A stretch of 64,000 nucleotides of DNA from Bipolaris cookei (lineage: Eukaryota; Ascomycota; Dothideomycetes; Pleosporales; Pleosporaceae): NCBI GenBank assembly GCA_002286855.1, contig NRSV01000042.1, positions 62,001-126,000 on the forward strand. Reading direction: 5' to 3'. The notes below the pieces were generated by a model that saw only the letters and a list, made by a program, of their open reading frames with translations, was not told where the DNA came from and made no database searches. The position numbers were made by a program, and so were the translations under genes. Positions 1 through 10,473 of this stretch are shown piece after piece. How positions within the stretch are numbered: the first letter of the stretch is position 1; each line of letters opens with the position of its first letter.

Positions 1-383
1 TTCAAGCCTTCACTGTGCCCGCCATGCAACAAATGAGCAAGAAAGGCGGTAATGCGCTCGGTCTCTCTCCCGCCGACGGACCATTAATGCACACCCTCCT
101 GTATCTAGTCTGGGAGGACGCTTCTCAAGACACCACGATCCAAAGAGCCGCCCAGAATTTCATGAGTGCAGCAAAGGCAGAAGCAAAGAAACGGCGCAAG
201 TACCACGACTTCATTTACCTGAACTATGCCGGCCCGTACCAGAATGTTATTCCGAGTTATGGCAAGGAGAAGCTGGCTAAGCTCAAGGCTGTCTCTAAGA
301 AGTACGACCCTGCTAGTGTATTTCAAAAGCTACAGCCTGGTGGGTTTAAGCTCGAGGGGGCGCCATATGGGGAGAGGATCTGA
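1..383 (+). CDS. FAD-linked oxidoreductase, C-terminal end (partial)
   Basis: This is the last ~126 codons of a gene that begins left of the window. The open frame runs from base 3 to the TGA at 381-383 with no internal start needed. The end matches the berberine-bridge (BBE-like) C-terminus of PCMH-type FAD oxidoreductases: a Tyr-Leu-Asn-Tyr-Ala segment, then a 'SYG' motif, then KKYDPASVFQKLQPGGFKL, the usual 'KYDP..vFq.l.pGGFK' ending. Such enzymes oxidise small molecules or sugars with covalently or tightly bound FAD and are often secreted in fungi. The FAD-binding half lies outside the window, so substrate and localisation cannot be judged. The family call is firm; the specific function is unknown. 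Confidence 0.8.
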   Translation, partial: QAFTVPAMQQMSKKGGNALGLSPADGPLMHTLLYLVWEDASQDTTIQRAAQNFMSAAKAEAKKRRKYHDFIYLNYAGPYQNVIPSYGKEKLAKLKAVSKKYDPASVFQKLQPGGFKLEGAPYGERI

Positions 384-912
384 TTTGAAAGAGGCTAATT
401 TCGTGTAATATTTATTGATAAAGTAGTACAAGAATCCATCAATGTGTCCTTCATACGCGTAGTCGTGTACAAAGATGCAGGTTCTCGTGGAACTGAATTA
501 GCTGGACACCACCAAACTACCACCAAAAGTGATTACTTTTGTAAAACACTAAAGGGATAGCAATTTTGCCTCCTTGAAGGTGTCTGGCCATTCAGATTCT
601 GCGAGAGACAGCAGAGAAACTATATGCATACTTGGAGGACCTGGGGCTATGCACGCTGTCTAGTCTAAATGTAGTAGTAGTAAGGTGCCGTACACGTCTG
701 ACCAACGAACGTGTTGTTATTATGCTCCCACACCTTACCTGCAACTGCACCAATATCTGCTCCACACCAACAGCTCACCCCAGCATGTGGGCAGCTAAGT
801 CTTATGCACATCGTCTGGCTGAGCACCTGCTCTGCTGCGGCGCCAACAATTCACCTCTATCATCCTTGATATATTACAGTTATTCTTGTCTCTACCTCTG
901 TTATGACAACAC
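384..912. other. Intergenic, no gene seen
   Basis: About 530 bases between the oxidoreductase stop and the TPR remnant. A small open frame at 632-955 shows no recognisable protein features. I see nothing I can name. Confidence 0.5.
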
Positions 913-1778
913 ATGGCAAGCCAGCTGCTTAACGGTGGGCATCACTACAACATAGAGGACCTTTCTGAGCTGTGTCTGCGAATGGAAGTGTGTCTGCGAC
1001 AAGACAGCAGGTTTCGCGAGGCGTTGGTATGGCTGGAAAAGTCATATCAATATAGAGGTCGCCTTAGTGAGGACAATCCAGACCGCCTCCGGTCGCAATT
1101 TTGTCTCGCAATAACATATTCAAACAATAGACAGACGCAAAAGTCAATACCACCGTTGGAGCGCATAGTACAAATAAGAAAGAGGACTCCATCTTCAGAG
1201 GACCCAAACCTACTAGAATCGCAGCAATATCTCGCGAGAGCATACACTATGAATAGACAGGGACATAAGGCGATAGCACTTCTAGAACATGTGGTTGAGG
1301 TAGAAGAGAAGACGCCAGTGCCAGATAATCAAAAACTACTATCATTGCAAGAGACGCTCGTAATAGCATACCAGGGCTACAACAAGATGTTCAAGGTATT
1401 GTCCTTTCAAGAGAAAAGATACTGTTGCCAAAGCATCCAGACCGACTTTACTCGCAGAACTTTCTCGCAGTATTGTACTACTTAGACGGATAGATACAAA
1501 GAGCAGTGTCGTTGATGGAATACGTCGTGGACATGAGGGAGAAGACGCTGATTCCAGAGCACCCGAATCGACTGGTAGCGCAGTACGCGCTCGCAATAAT
1601 ATACCACAAGTTTGGGCATGTGCACAGGGCAGTGGCGCTACTGAAGAGCGTTGTTGCTATTGAAGCTCGCACGCTGCGAGATAGTCATCCTTGGTGGCAG
1701 GAGCCGGTCAAGTTGTTGGCTGACATGCTTGCGTGGCTGGATGAGAACAAGGATGATGCGTCAGATCTGGGCGACTAG
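913..1778 (+). pseudogene. Decayed TPR-repeat (kinesin-light-chain-like) gene
   Basis: An open frame from ATG 913 encodes tandem ~42-residue tetratricopeptide units with a repeated 'hPDRL.SQ..LA..Y..N.....Ai.LLE.VV.i.EKT' pattern. Around 1385-1415 the repeat jumps frame. The second frame (codon starts at positions divisible by 3) carries KILLPKHPDRL, reads into an in-frame TAG at 1491-1493, and then continues with another good TPR unit to the stop at 1776-1778. About eight residues of the expected unit are missing at the junction, so the lesion looks like a small out-of-phase deletion followed by a nonsense codon. No GT..AG intron repairs both. Repeats of this type usually form the C-terminal sensor of fungal STAND/NLR-like proteins (NB-ARC or NACHT plus TPR), but no nucleotide-binding domain is visible upstream. 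An in-frame TGA at 904-906 precedes the ATG. Confidence 0.75.
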
Positions 1779-2113
1779 CAGTACCAAATAAATAGTTTCC
1801 AAGCTGGCATTGTGAAGCACTTGTGTTACTTACTCATCGAGAAGATCGAGTATGGAAACGATACATCTTACACGTTTACAATGCAAGAGAAGAGAGACAT
1901 GCATGTCCCCCAAGTCAAATGGAATGAAAATCATGGTCTTGTTAATTCTCATTGCCTCACTTAGCATTGAATGAACAAATGATGAAAAAAAATCTTCGCT
2001 GTAACAAAAGTAATCCAGACTTTGATTGCTACACTGGGATCTAAATCGAGACAACAATGAAAAGATCGTGTATATTCCTTCACATACTACTTCTCTACAA
2101 ACAAGACAGACCA
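1779..2113. other. Intergenic / 3' flanks
   Basis: About 335 AT-rich bases between the TPR remnant and the 3' end of AIM21. It probably holds the AIM21 3' UTR. No coding signal is seen. Confidence 0.5.
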
Positions 2114-5100
2114 TCATGCCTTCTCCTCAGTAGACTTATCGACGACCGGTTCATCTACTTTCTTGCTGTCAGATTCGACGCTCTTGACGTTGCCTCTGTC
2201 TACTGCGTCTGGACCTGAACCAGAAAAGGCACCAAGTGCATCAGAAGAGCCGGGTGCTTTCTCCGTCACCATAGGCTCCTCTAGCTTCAAGGCAGCTGAT
2301 ACCTTGGACGTGAATGACTCAAGAGTACCCGACGCAACAGAGGATACTTGTTCGGACAAGGAAGTGTTTTCAGTCTTCGTCTCAGTCTTTGTCTCACTTG
2401 CAGCAGCAGGCTGGGCCTCGTCCTTTGACAAAGTTTGGGCCACTTGCGGCTTTTCTGATTCTGGCGCAACGTTCTCGTCCGCTGCAGCCTTGGTGGCGAC
2501 GGGCTCTTCAGCCTGTGCAGGAACATCGAGTGATTTCTGTATCTGCACAGCCATCTTGGCAGCTGGGACATCCAGGCTACCGTCTTCAACAAAACTCCAA
2601 ATTGCAGTCACAGGGCCAACGCTCAGTTTCTGGGCTGGTACGGCAGCTGCGGCAGCCGCACCGCCTGGGGCTGGAGATGAAGCAGGCTTCCTCCTCTGTG
2701 GACCCTTAGCCCGACTCTTTCGAGCATCTTGCAGCGGTGCTATCTCCTTTTCTTCCACTTCAGGCTCAGGTTCCTTAACTTTTGGAGGGCCATGTGGCCC
2801 TAGACCAATTTTGCTGTTGAGGTCTTTGAGGAAGCCGGCTTGGAGAGCAGCAATTTTGCCCCCAGCTGGACGGCCAGTCAGCACTGATTTCGCCTTATGC
2901 GGTGAAGCCTCGTTTTCGCTGGCTTGCGACCCCGCATTTGAGCCATTTTCTGAAGGGCCAGTAGATGACTTGGTTGGGCGTGCTGAGACATGCGCCCTTG
3001 GGCGTTCGGGGACGATAGGCACTCTCGTTCCCCCCGCAGGTGACTCCTTTCTGACAGGTCGGGCAGGGATAATAGGTCGAGCGGGGACGGAGGGTTTCTG
3101 ATCCTGTGGGGAATCTTCGGCGTACTCGTTCGTTTCCTCCATCTGTGGCGTGCTAACCGTGGTCTCGAGGTATCCGTGTGATGGCGCGTCTTCCCAGATA
3201 TCCTGACTTGGGAAACGTTGCTGCATACCGGGGCGGCCTGGTGTCTCGTCTCGCACTTTTCCAAGAAGCCTGTTCTCGGCAGCGAATTGCTTCGTATGGT
3301 CAGAAAGGAATGACTTTTGATCTTCCTCAGTGATCTGGCGCTTGCGTTGCTCCTCTGTTTCTGGGCTTTCGAATGCTTTGGCAGGACTGACGTCTCCTTT
3401 GCTGACGGCGGTTTGAGGCTCTTCAGGCTCCTGAGGAGTATCAACGGTAGTCTCGAGCTGCAGACTACCAGGTGTGTCCTCCCAAACATCTTGACTTGGG
3501 AAGTGGTGGCGAGCATAACTAGGACGCTTGACCTCCTCAACCTTTGAATTTGGCTTCTTGGTCTCTTCATCCTCTGGGAAGAGTGGTTCGTATTCTTTAT
3601 GCGACTCAAGCGGAGTGCTGCTATGTTCATACTGGGCTGGGCTCGGAATCACACGTTGCTGTTGCGTGCTCCTGTTCCTACTCGAGCTCCTACTGGAGGT
3701 GCGCTGCTTGGTGATGTACTGTGACGTGCCGTCCTCATTGGAAATGTATTCATTGCCGTGGCGCTCGAGCTCAGGTGATACGGCAGGTTGCCTCCACTCA
3801 GCATCTGGGTGCTTCTTCAGTTCATCAGAGGCAAGGATAGGTGTACCATATCCGCGCTCGGTAACCCATCCACCCTCCGTAGTAGTGTTACCGCCTCGCG
3901 GTCCAAGGTCTGCGGTTGGGGGGTCATAACCTCCACCATGAACCTTACTAGAACGGTGTGTAGGCGGATCAATATGAATGACTTCTCCCTTGTCATTTAC
4001 CTCTTGGCCGGCCTCATTACGGAGCGGGGAGTCAGCGTGGCGAGTTTTGTTCAAAGAAGCCACGCCAGAAGATTGCGGTCTGGGAGAAGCCATCCTTGAG
4101 GCATATTCCTCGGTGGCCCTGTAACCAATCTGCTCATCGGGAGTTCCAACAACATCCCGGCTAGTGCCTGCACAACAAAGTTAATACCAAATACATATTC
4201 ATCTGATAGGATCAAGTAACGTACCCACTCCGACGTCTTGCGACCTTGTGTGCACAAGTTTTTCCAGGTTGTCTGCTCCCCAGTGGTAATCTTTTCTATT
4301 TTCCTGAATGTGAGGGCCATACTCGCCCGCTTTCTCACGCTTCAAATCGTCCGGATGCTTTTCGTACCACTTTTGCTCGAATTCGTCTGTCGATATCTTG
4401 CCATGGCCGTGCATGCCATAGCTGCCAGGAGGTCCGTGGAAGATCTCGCGGCCGCTCTTTGTACGCCCATGATGACGACTACTGGGTTTCTGATGGAAAC
4501 CAATTCCTTGAGATCCGGGCTGTTGCATAAATGGGGCCGGGCTTGGAGCCTGCACGTCTCCGGCATTGCGAAACATGGGCACCTGTACGCCAATCTCTGG
4601 AATACCATGCTCATCCTGATCGTTGTAGATTGAGCTGGGGCGTGAACCAGCTGACGAGCCAGAACGGCCAGACTTGGCTTGGGAAACCTTATCATCAACT
4701 GATAGTTGCGAGCCAAAGCCAGCGGCTGCTGCTGTTTGCGAGTCAGTCCGCGTCACAGCCTGAATTCGTGTTTTTGCAGTGGAGCTCGGAACTGAGGCAG
4801 TCGGAGCATGCAAGGGCAAGTCGCCTGCGACATTCTTGGTATGCTGTGGAGAGCCACCTTGGTTGTCTTCATTGAGAGTCTTGGACAAGTCCTCAAAACT
4901 GGCGTATTCGGTGCCTTCCTCTCCGAGCGAGGGCATAGAGACACTGGGCGGGCGAGAGGGCAACTCGGTGGTGAGGCGATGGCCATCTTTGGGTGGACCA
5001 CCGGGTACATAGGTGGGATCGTTGAGCGGGGAGGGGGCATATCTGTCCCCGCTTGGAGAGACAGAGCGGTCCATGCCGCGATTCGGACGAGGGGGGATCT

Positions 5101-5188
5101 TGGGAACTTCCATATGGCTTCCCAGCGCCGGCGAACGGCTATTCTGGGAGCGCGATGGGCGTGGAGGTATTGTTGGTTGAGCGGTCAT
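2114..5188 (-). CDS. AIM21: AIM21-family actin-patch protein
   Basis: Two exons, 5188-4225 and 4167-2114, joined across a 57-nt intron (donor GTACGT, acceptor TGCAG) give 1005 aa. The protein is long, mostly disordered and rich in Pro, Ser and charged residues. It carries several proline-rich 'IPPRPNR/IPARPVR'-type SH3 ligand motifs at the N-terminus and again around residues 690-730, the conserved MPSLGEEGTEYASFEDL segment near residue 80, and two copies of a 'FPSQD.WED.P....LETTV.TPQ' motif at about residues 543-570 and 638-665. These are hallmarks of the fungal Aim21 family. In yeast, Aim21 works with Tda2 at cortical actin patches and regulates barbed-end assembly during endocytosis. The C-terminus has an Ala/Glu/Lys-rich tail. 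The start is the first ATG, followed immediately by the PPRP motif. A long antisense frame across the gene is a composition shadow. Confidence 0.9.
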
Positions 5189-6754
5189 TGTGTGCTTAGC
5201 CGTTGCTCTATGGCTATGTGGGATAGAGATGTTGCGTAAGCTGCGGGGGGGTCTTGGAAGGCTGAGAGAATATCAATGTCAGTGGCAGGTAAGACACGGA
5301 CTGATTGTTTGATGCGTAGAGCGTCAGAAAGACAGCGGCATTGACCACAGTGAAGGAACAGACAAATGTAGAGAAGTGGTCAGCCAGCTCCACCAAGCTG
5401 TAGCCAGCCAATGAGGGGCAGTGCAAATGAGAGCCCAAATGCTGCGGGACAGGGCGAGGTTTTATAGTGCAAACTCACCACACGACACGCAATTAGGCCT
5501 GACACTCAAAGTGAGGCTAAAGAGGAAAATTGGATGGTTCGGTATGGTGTTGCCAAATGGCGCAGAGTGGATTGGCGTGGTGAAGCTGGGGTGGTGGACT
5601 TAAGTAGCAGACAGCTCTGCGACCCGCATTTGCATCATGCCTGGGTATGGCGCATGGGGCCCTGGCGTTTGGCGTCTGGCACGCGGCAACCATTATCAAC
5701 GCCTGCGGTATGCATGCGCATTTGGTGACTTGGCTTTATTTGCTCTATCGTGTACTTGCCAGTAATTTTATCGAGTTGACAAGAAAAAGAAGAGAAGAAC
5801 ATGTCACTTCCCCAAACGCTGTTAGTCTATTGTGCTTGTCGCGTTGGACATGAACATTAGAAATGCCCAGCCACTATGCCGCATCGAGGACTATGCGACT
5901 TCAACAACAACTACGTGGAGGCTTTCGAGCCTGGCAAACTTGGGCTATCCACAATTATCTCGTTAGCCTTGTGAAGTGTCCGGTCAAGCCAGCGTGACTG
6001 GACTCTGCAGGATGAGGACGTTTCTTATCAACTGCGCGCCATGCTGCAGACTCTTCAATGATGTGTGCGACTCCTGGCACGAAAAAGCCGCTAGTGTTCC
6101 CCGCGCCGAGAAAGTGTGGTTCCTGGCAAATCCCTAGCAGCCACTCATCGTCATGCACAAGGGCGAGCAGAGTCTAGGTCTAGGTCAACGACAGTAATCT
6201 TTCTTTGCTTTTGAGCCCAGCGCATCCCTTCACATGTCATCTATCCTGTGTTGTCCGTGAGACAACATGATCTGCTTACATAGGATGAAAAGATTGAACA
6301 GCGTCACCACCCCTAGTATGTGGATGGGAATGCAAGCTTCTAGAACTTTGCAGGCCGTCCAGTAGGCCCTGCACCGTCTCCACATGTGCAGTTACGTATG
6401 TTCCCCCACCTTGGACTAACTAGTAGTACTTCATGACCAATATTCGACTGTCAAACGTACAGCACAGAAATGAAAATATAATATCGCATTCTCGTGCCTC
6501 TAAGTTTGGCCATACGCCTTCGGCTTCAGGCAATCCCTGTGATAGATATCTCCCAATAACGCCTGGCTTTTTACCCGTGCTACAAACAGATTCAATCGTG
6601 GCCCGACACCAGGACGCGGCTGTTATGGCAGAATCCATTTCGCACTCAGTCCCTGTGTGTATTCCAAAACAGGTTGCACATTCGCAATCGTTGCCCACAT
6701 CTACCACATTCTCATACAATCTCTCATCATGTTCCCGCCATGCGAGCCTCCTCT
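5189..6754. other. Intergenic, AIM21 promoter side
   Basis: About 1.57 kb between the AIM21 start and the TVP18 stop. The part nearest 5189-5500 is likely the AIM21 promoter and 5' UTR. Open frames here are short and show no domain features. No RNA gene or repeat was recognised. Confidence 0.5.
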
Positions 6755-7526
6755 TTAGATGATCATCTGTGCAACGCCCTGTCCACCAAGCGTCTTGCTG
6801 CCCTGGAACTGCTGGCCCTTGATGCCGGCAAGCGCATAGAAGACTGCAGCAAGCATTAGGAAGATGGCTGCGACAATCAAGCTCGTAGCCATGGGCCAGA
6901 TACTGATCCATTGTATAATGCTCATCACACCATAGATGGCAGCGCGCATATAGTTGGAACTGAATTTGCGAATGAATTCGTCGAATTTTGGCGACGTTGG
7001 GCAGATACGAAGAAGGAGCGGTATCTCAATAAATATAATGACGAAGGAGCACACCCTGCGGCGTTGATTAGATCTTTAGGCCCAGTGCGACACAAGGGGT
7101 AGGGAGCGTACAAGCATACGATGCTGAATGCGATGACAAAGTTGGCGTGAAAGATGTTGGCGATGCCCAGCGCAAAGCACAGGAATATACACAGCACTCC
7201 GGTCCTAGATGTGGAGTTAGCGGGCACAACCGGAGGGCGATGGAGGTGCGTGGCATAGCAGTCATGATGGTGCTTGAGTCTACCACACTGTGTAGTGGTG
7301 TGATGGTCTTCCAACACCGCTCATGCTTGACGATTCCCCCTGACGGTATCTTGGTGATATCTGTGGGAAGCCTGGGTGGCCTATGGAAAGGTGGTGAGGG
7401 GACGCGACTGACCATTGTCCGTAGATACCTTCAAAGATGCCATGTCAGCAACAATGCAACAGCGCCAGCAGCAGCAGCGGATATCTTACTGAAATTTCGC
7501 GACTTGAATTCTTCCGCGAGCGTCAT
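6755..7526 (-). CDS. TVP18: Golgi apparatus membrane protein Tvp18
   Basis: Four exons, 7526-7490, 7428-7413, 7204-7112 and 7055-6755, give 148 aa, close to the usual family length. The second exon is only 16 nt and encodes part of SIYGQW. The order is: N-terminal 'MTLAEEFKSRNFSIYGQWTG', two hydrophobic segments (ending FSIVCL and VIIFIEIPLLL), the conserved RICPTSPKFDEFI loop, and two further hydrophobic segments (AAIYGVMSIIQWI and SLIVAAIFLMLAAVFYALAG). The tail GSKTLGGQGVAQMII is near-diagnostic. Tvp18 is a tetraspan protein of late Golgi vesicles in yeast. The second intron is long for this window (208 nt). The gene is divergent from TAD2, 450 bp away counting from TAD2's upstream ATG. 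Confidence 0.93.
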
Positions 7527-7976
7527 GTTTGCTTTCGAATCAAAACTCGTGTGATTTCAACTGTAAGTATAAGGCGATGTCGAGTGCAGTCTGGGTCGGT
7601 TTGTTGACGGCGCAAGCTGTGTGGACGGAGCTACTGTAAGACGGATTGGGCGAGCGTCGGTGTCGGGTTTGTATAAAGCGGGCTGGATTGCTGGCGTGGG
7701 TTGCGAGTGCGTAATGTGGTTGTGGCGGTGCAGTAGAACAAGTGTATAGGCGTGCGGTATAGCGGAGTTGGTGGCTGCCTGCTTGTTGCGATGGCAATGA
7801 TTACGGTTGCTTGCTTCTTCTAGGTATGCTCAGCCCTCGGTCGGCGCGGCCTCCACGTAAACTAGAGCGGCTAGCGCTTGCCGAAACCGTCTTGGATCGG
7901 AACCACGCAGACAAATCACCGACGTGCACTTTCTGTTTCAGAACATCTCCCACGGTCGCAGCTGCCTCACACTGGC
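7527..7976. promoter_or_regulatory. Divergent intergenic region TVP18 / TAD2
   Basis: About 450 bp between divergent starts, presumably containing both promoters. The TAD2 frame stays open upstream to 7878 without an ATG. No specific binding site is claimed. Confidence 0.4.
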
Positions 7977-9000
7977 ATGAATGCAATTCTGAAGGGGAGG
8001 CAGCCATGGCAGGCTCTTGCGCTGGCCTCTGTCGGCCTCGGCCTGGCCCTCTACTATCTGTTCGCGCAGCAATCGCCCACGCCAAACAACCTATCTCACT
8101 CCACCGTGATCCAACAAGACCGCCAAGACAACGAAGCGGTTCACACGGCAGACAACATGGGTCCAGGGGAGAGGGCGTATCATGAGGGCTTCATGCGCGA
8201 GGCCATCGCCATGGTAAAACAACCCCTGCACACGTCGCAGACCCTCGCCTGCTCCAGCATACTTACATACATACACCATATCCAACAGACTTGAATGCTG
8301 ACTCATCCCTTGCGCTAGGCCGAACTTGCACTCAAGAGCGACGAGACTCCTGTCGGCTGTGTCTTTGTCAAGGATGGCCAGGTCATTGGTCGAGGCATGA
8401 ACGAGACCAATCGCACTCTCAATGGCACCAGGCACGCCGAGTTCGTGGCCATTGCTGGCATACTGTCCGAGTATCCCATCACCGTCCTCAACGAGACAGA
8501 TCTCTATGTCACCGTTGAGCCATGCGTCATGTGCGCGTCAATGCTCCGTCAGTATGGCATTCGCGCAGTCTACTTTGGATGTTGGAACGAGCGCTTTGGT
8601 GGAACAGGAGGGGTGCTCAAGATCCATTCTGAGTACGCCAACCCTTGAAGACCCACACCCACGTCACCATAACTAACCCTTTGGTAGTCCCAGCGTCGAC
8701 AAGCCATATCCTGTCACCGGTGGTATCTTTCGAGAGGAGGCAATCATGCTGCTGCGGAAGTTCTACGTCCAAGAAAACGAAAAGGCCCCCGAGCCCAAGC
8801 AGAAGAAGACGAGAGAGTTGAAGACGGAGATCCTGCCCATGGATGTCCATCAGCCAAAGTCAACACCATCACCTGCTATCTGCGCGCCCGGCCATTCTGC
8901 TTCCACCGGATCCATTCCCACTCTTACTTCCTTGGTCAAAACGGCAGTCCCTGTGCCAGCCGAGTCCCGTCCAGCATCAGCTTCCACGGCTTTTACCTGA
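7977..9000 (+). CDS. TAD2: tRNA-specific adenosine-34 deaminase catalytic subunit (ADAT2/Tad2)
   Basis: Exons 7977-8213, 8319-8632 and 8688-9000 give 287 aa from ATG 7977, or 227 aa from ATG 8157. The deaminase fold is clear. The zinc site is 'HAE' in GTRHAEFVA (His58 and Glu60 in the short numbering) and PCVMC (Cys88 and Cys91), followed by IHSDPSVDKPYPVTGG, the Tad2/TadA C-terminal signature. The enzyme converts wobble A34 to inosine in tRNAs together with Tad3. The tail is basic and Pro-rich. Start choice matters: the upstream ATG adds 60 residues containing a hydrophobic stretch (ALALASVGLGLALYYLFA) that looks like a membrane segment, which is unexpected for this enzyme. MGPGERAYHEGFMREAIAM at 8157 is the natural beginning of the fold. 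The gene is convergent with EMC10. Confidence 0.9.
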
Positions 9001-9277
9001 GGAACCCCATGACGCATGCATACTTGTACCCAACATGATAGATGGATTTGACATGAACCTGATGATATGGAATGTACGATAGCTCATAACTCTTACCTTG
9101 AATATGAAGACTGTTCTGCCGGACTGTCTGCTAATGCTGTTATGTGAGAATCGTGCACGTGATGAAAGGCACTGTAGCTGGAAGCAGGTATCACATGCGA
9201 CAGTAACGTCAACGGATATTGTATACATCCCTTGTTCTCGACAAGGCATTTATTTAGACGTCCTGCTTGTCCAGTCC

Positions 9278-9884
9278 TTATTTCTCTCCACCACCTGCGG
9301 CTAGCTGAACAAGCAGGAAGAGAGCGATAGCCCACCAGTACCTGCATAGTTGTCAGCATAGTTTCTCCTAATAATAATTGCAGCTCTACCCACTTTTGTA
9401 AAAATGTCTTCTCTGGCTCTTCTCCGCCCAGCTTTCCTTCGGCATTCAATACAATGGGCTTGTTCAGTACCGGCTTCGGTCCGGTGTTCTTCCTCTGTAT
9501 CTCAACTTCTACCTCTTTCCCACTGCCTTTTGCACTTGTTCTGAAGCCAACATGAAACGGCTCGCCCTTGTCGTCAACGTGGATGACAATCCTCTTGTGG
9601 TATTGCTCGGAGAAGCTCGCCGCCGAAGTCACAACACCATGCAACGAGCTCGATTTCGGATCGGTGAGACCGACACGTAATAAGCGGTTGGCGGAGTACG
9701 AGCCCGTTGGTGGTGTATATGAGATTAGGGTACCGACTGGTTGATCCGCATCGTAGTCGATCTGTGCGAGGGGTACTGGTGAAGTGATTGCGGCCGTATC
9801 ACCAGAGGCAGGAACAGGAGCGACATAGAGTGTCACCGAGGACGCAACTGCAAGGGGTAGTAAAAGAAGTCTGGAGAACAGCAT
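9278..9884 (-). CDS. EMC10: ER membrane protein complex subunit 10
   Basis: Exons 9884-9394 and 9341-9278 across a 52-nt intron give 184 aa. The protein has a cleavable signal peptide (MLFSRLLLLPLAVASS), a lumenal beta-rich domain (segments VGTLISYTPPTGSYS, RLLRVGLTDP, IVIHVDDKGEPFHVGFR and EVEIQRKNTGPKPVLNKPI), then EEPEKTFLQK and, in exon 2, one transmembrane helix YWWAIALFLLVQL ending AAGGGEK. This is the Emc10 layout. EMC inserts transmembrane domains and assists membrane protein folding in the ER. The frame is open upstream to another ATG at 9986, but the signal peptide at 9884 decides the start. The short second exon supplies the membrane anchor and is missed by single-frame reading. 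Confidence 0.87.
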
Positions 9885-10473
9885 ACTGACGTGCTCATGT
9901 AAACGGCGACTATAGTGTACGCGCATTGGTGTTGGAAGCCGAAGCTTGGCTAGCGTACAGCGGCGAATCGTATCCCCGAAGAGCATTCACCAGCATGGGA
10001 CCCTCGGTTTTACTACAACCCCTCTCCTCACTCCACGTCTCACGAGCCGCGTAGACATTGACTCATGCTGCTTCTCCGCTTGTCCCGGAATTGCACCGAT
10101 AAGTCATCCCCAAGACTCAAACTTGCCTCTGGGTGGCGTTGCGGGCATCCAACAGCGGCCGGTATACCAAAAGAAGTGGATCCGAAAGTGACGATGGCCA
10201 CCTCCGTACAACCTTTTCGCGACCAGATCGGCACTTGACCCGCGACCCTGTATGCCAGTAGCCGGATTAGATGGAATATCTAAGCAACTAAGGGCTGTCA
10301 ATGGCCCCACCCCCACCATGCTAGAGCTTCCCCCGAGCTATTATGAGCTCATCCCGCATTTACAGCTGTCGGTTGCTCAACATTATCTTTTAGAAGTACA
10401 AGTTCTGCTAATTTCCTATTGTTTCTCTCTCTCTCTGTGTCCTTGTCCTTTTGCACACACAAAAACACAAATT
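9885..10473. promoter_or_regulatory. Divergent intergenic region EMC10 / FGGY kinase
   Basis: About 590 bp between two divergent starts. A pyrimidine-rich tract (TTTCTCTCTCTCTCTGTGTCC type, about 10420-10450) lies just upstream of the kinase ATG, as is common for fungal promoters. No other signal is named. Confidence 0.4.

Noticed and set aside
2163..3101. 312-codon open frame on the plus strand
   Set aside because: It lies entirely antisense to AIM21 exon 2, is Ser/Ala/Gly-rich by composition, and has no domain features.
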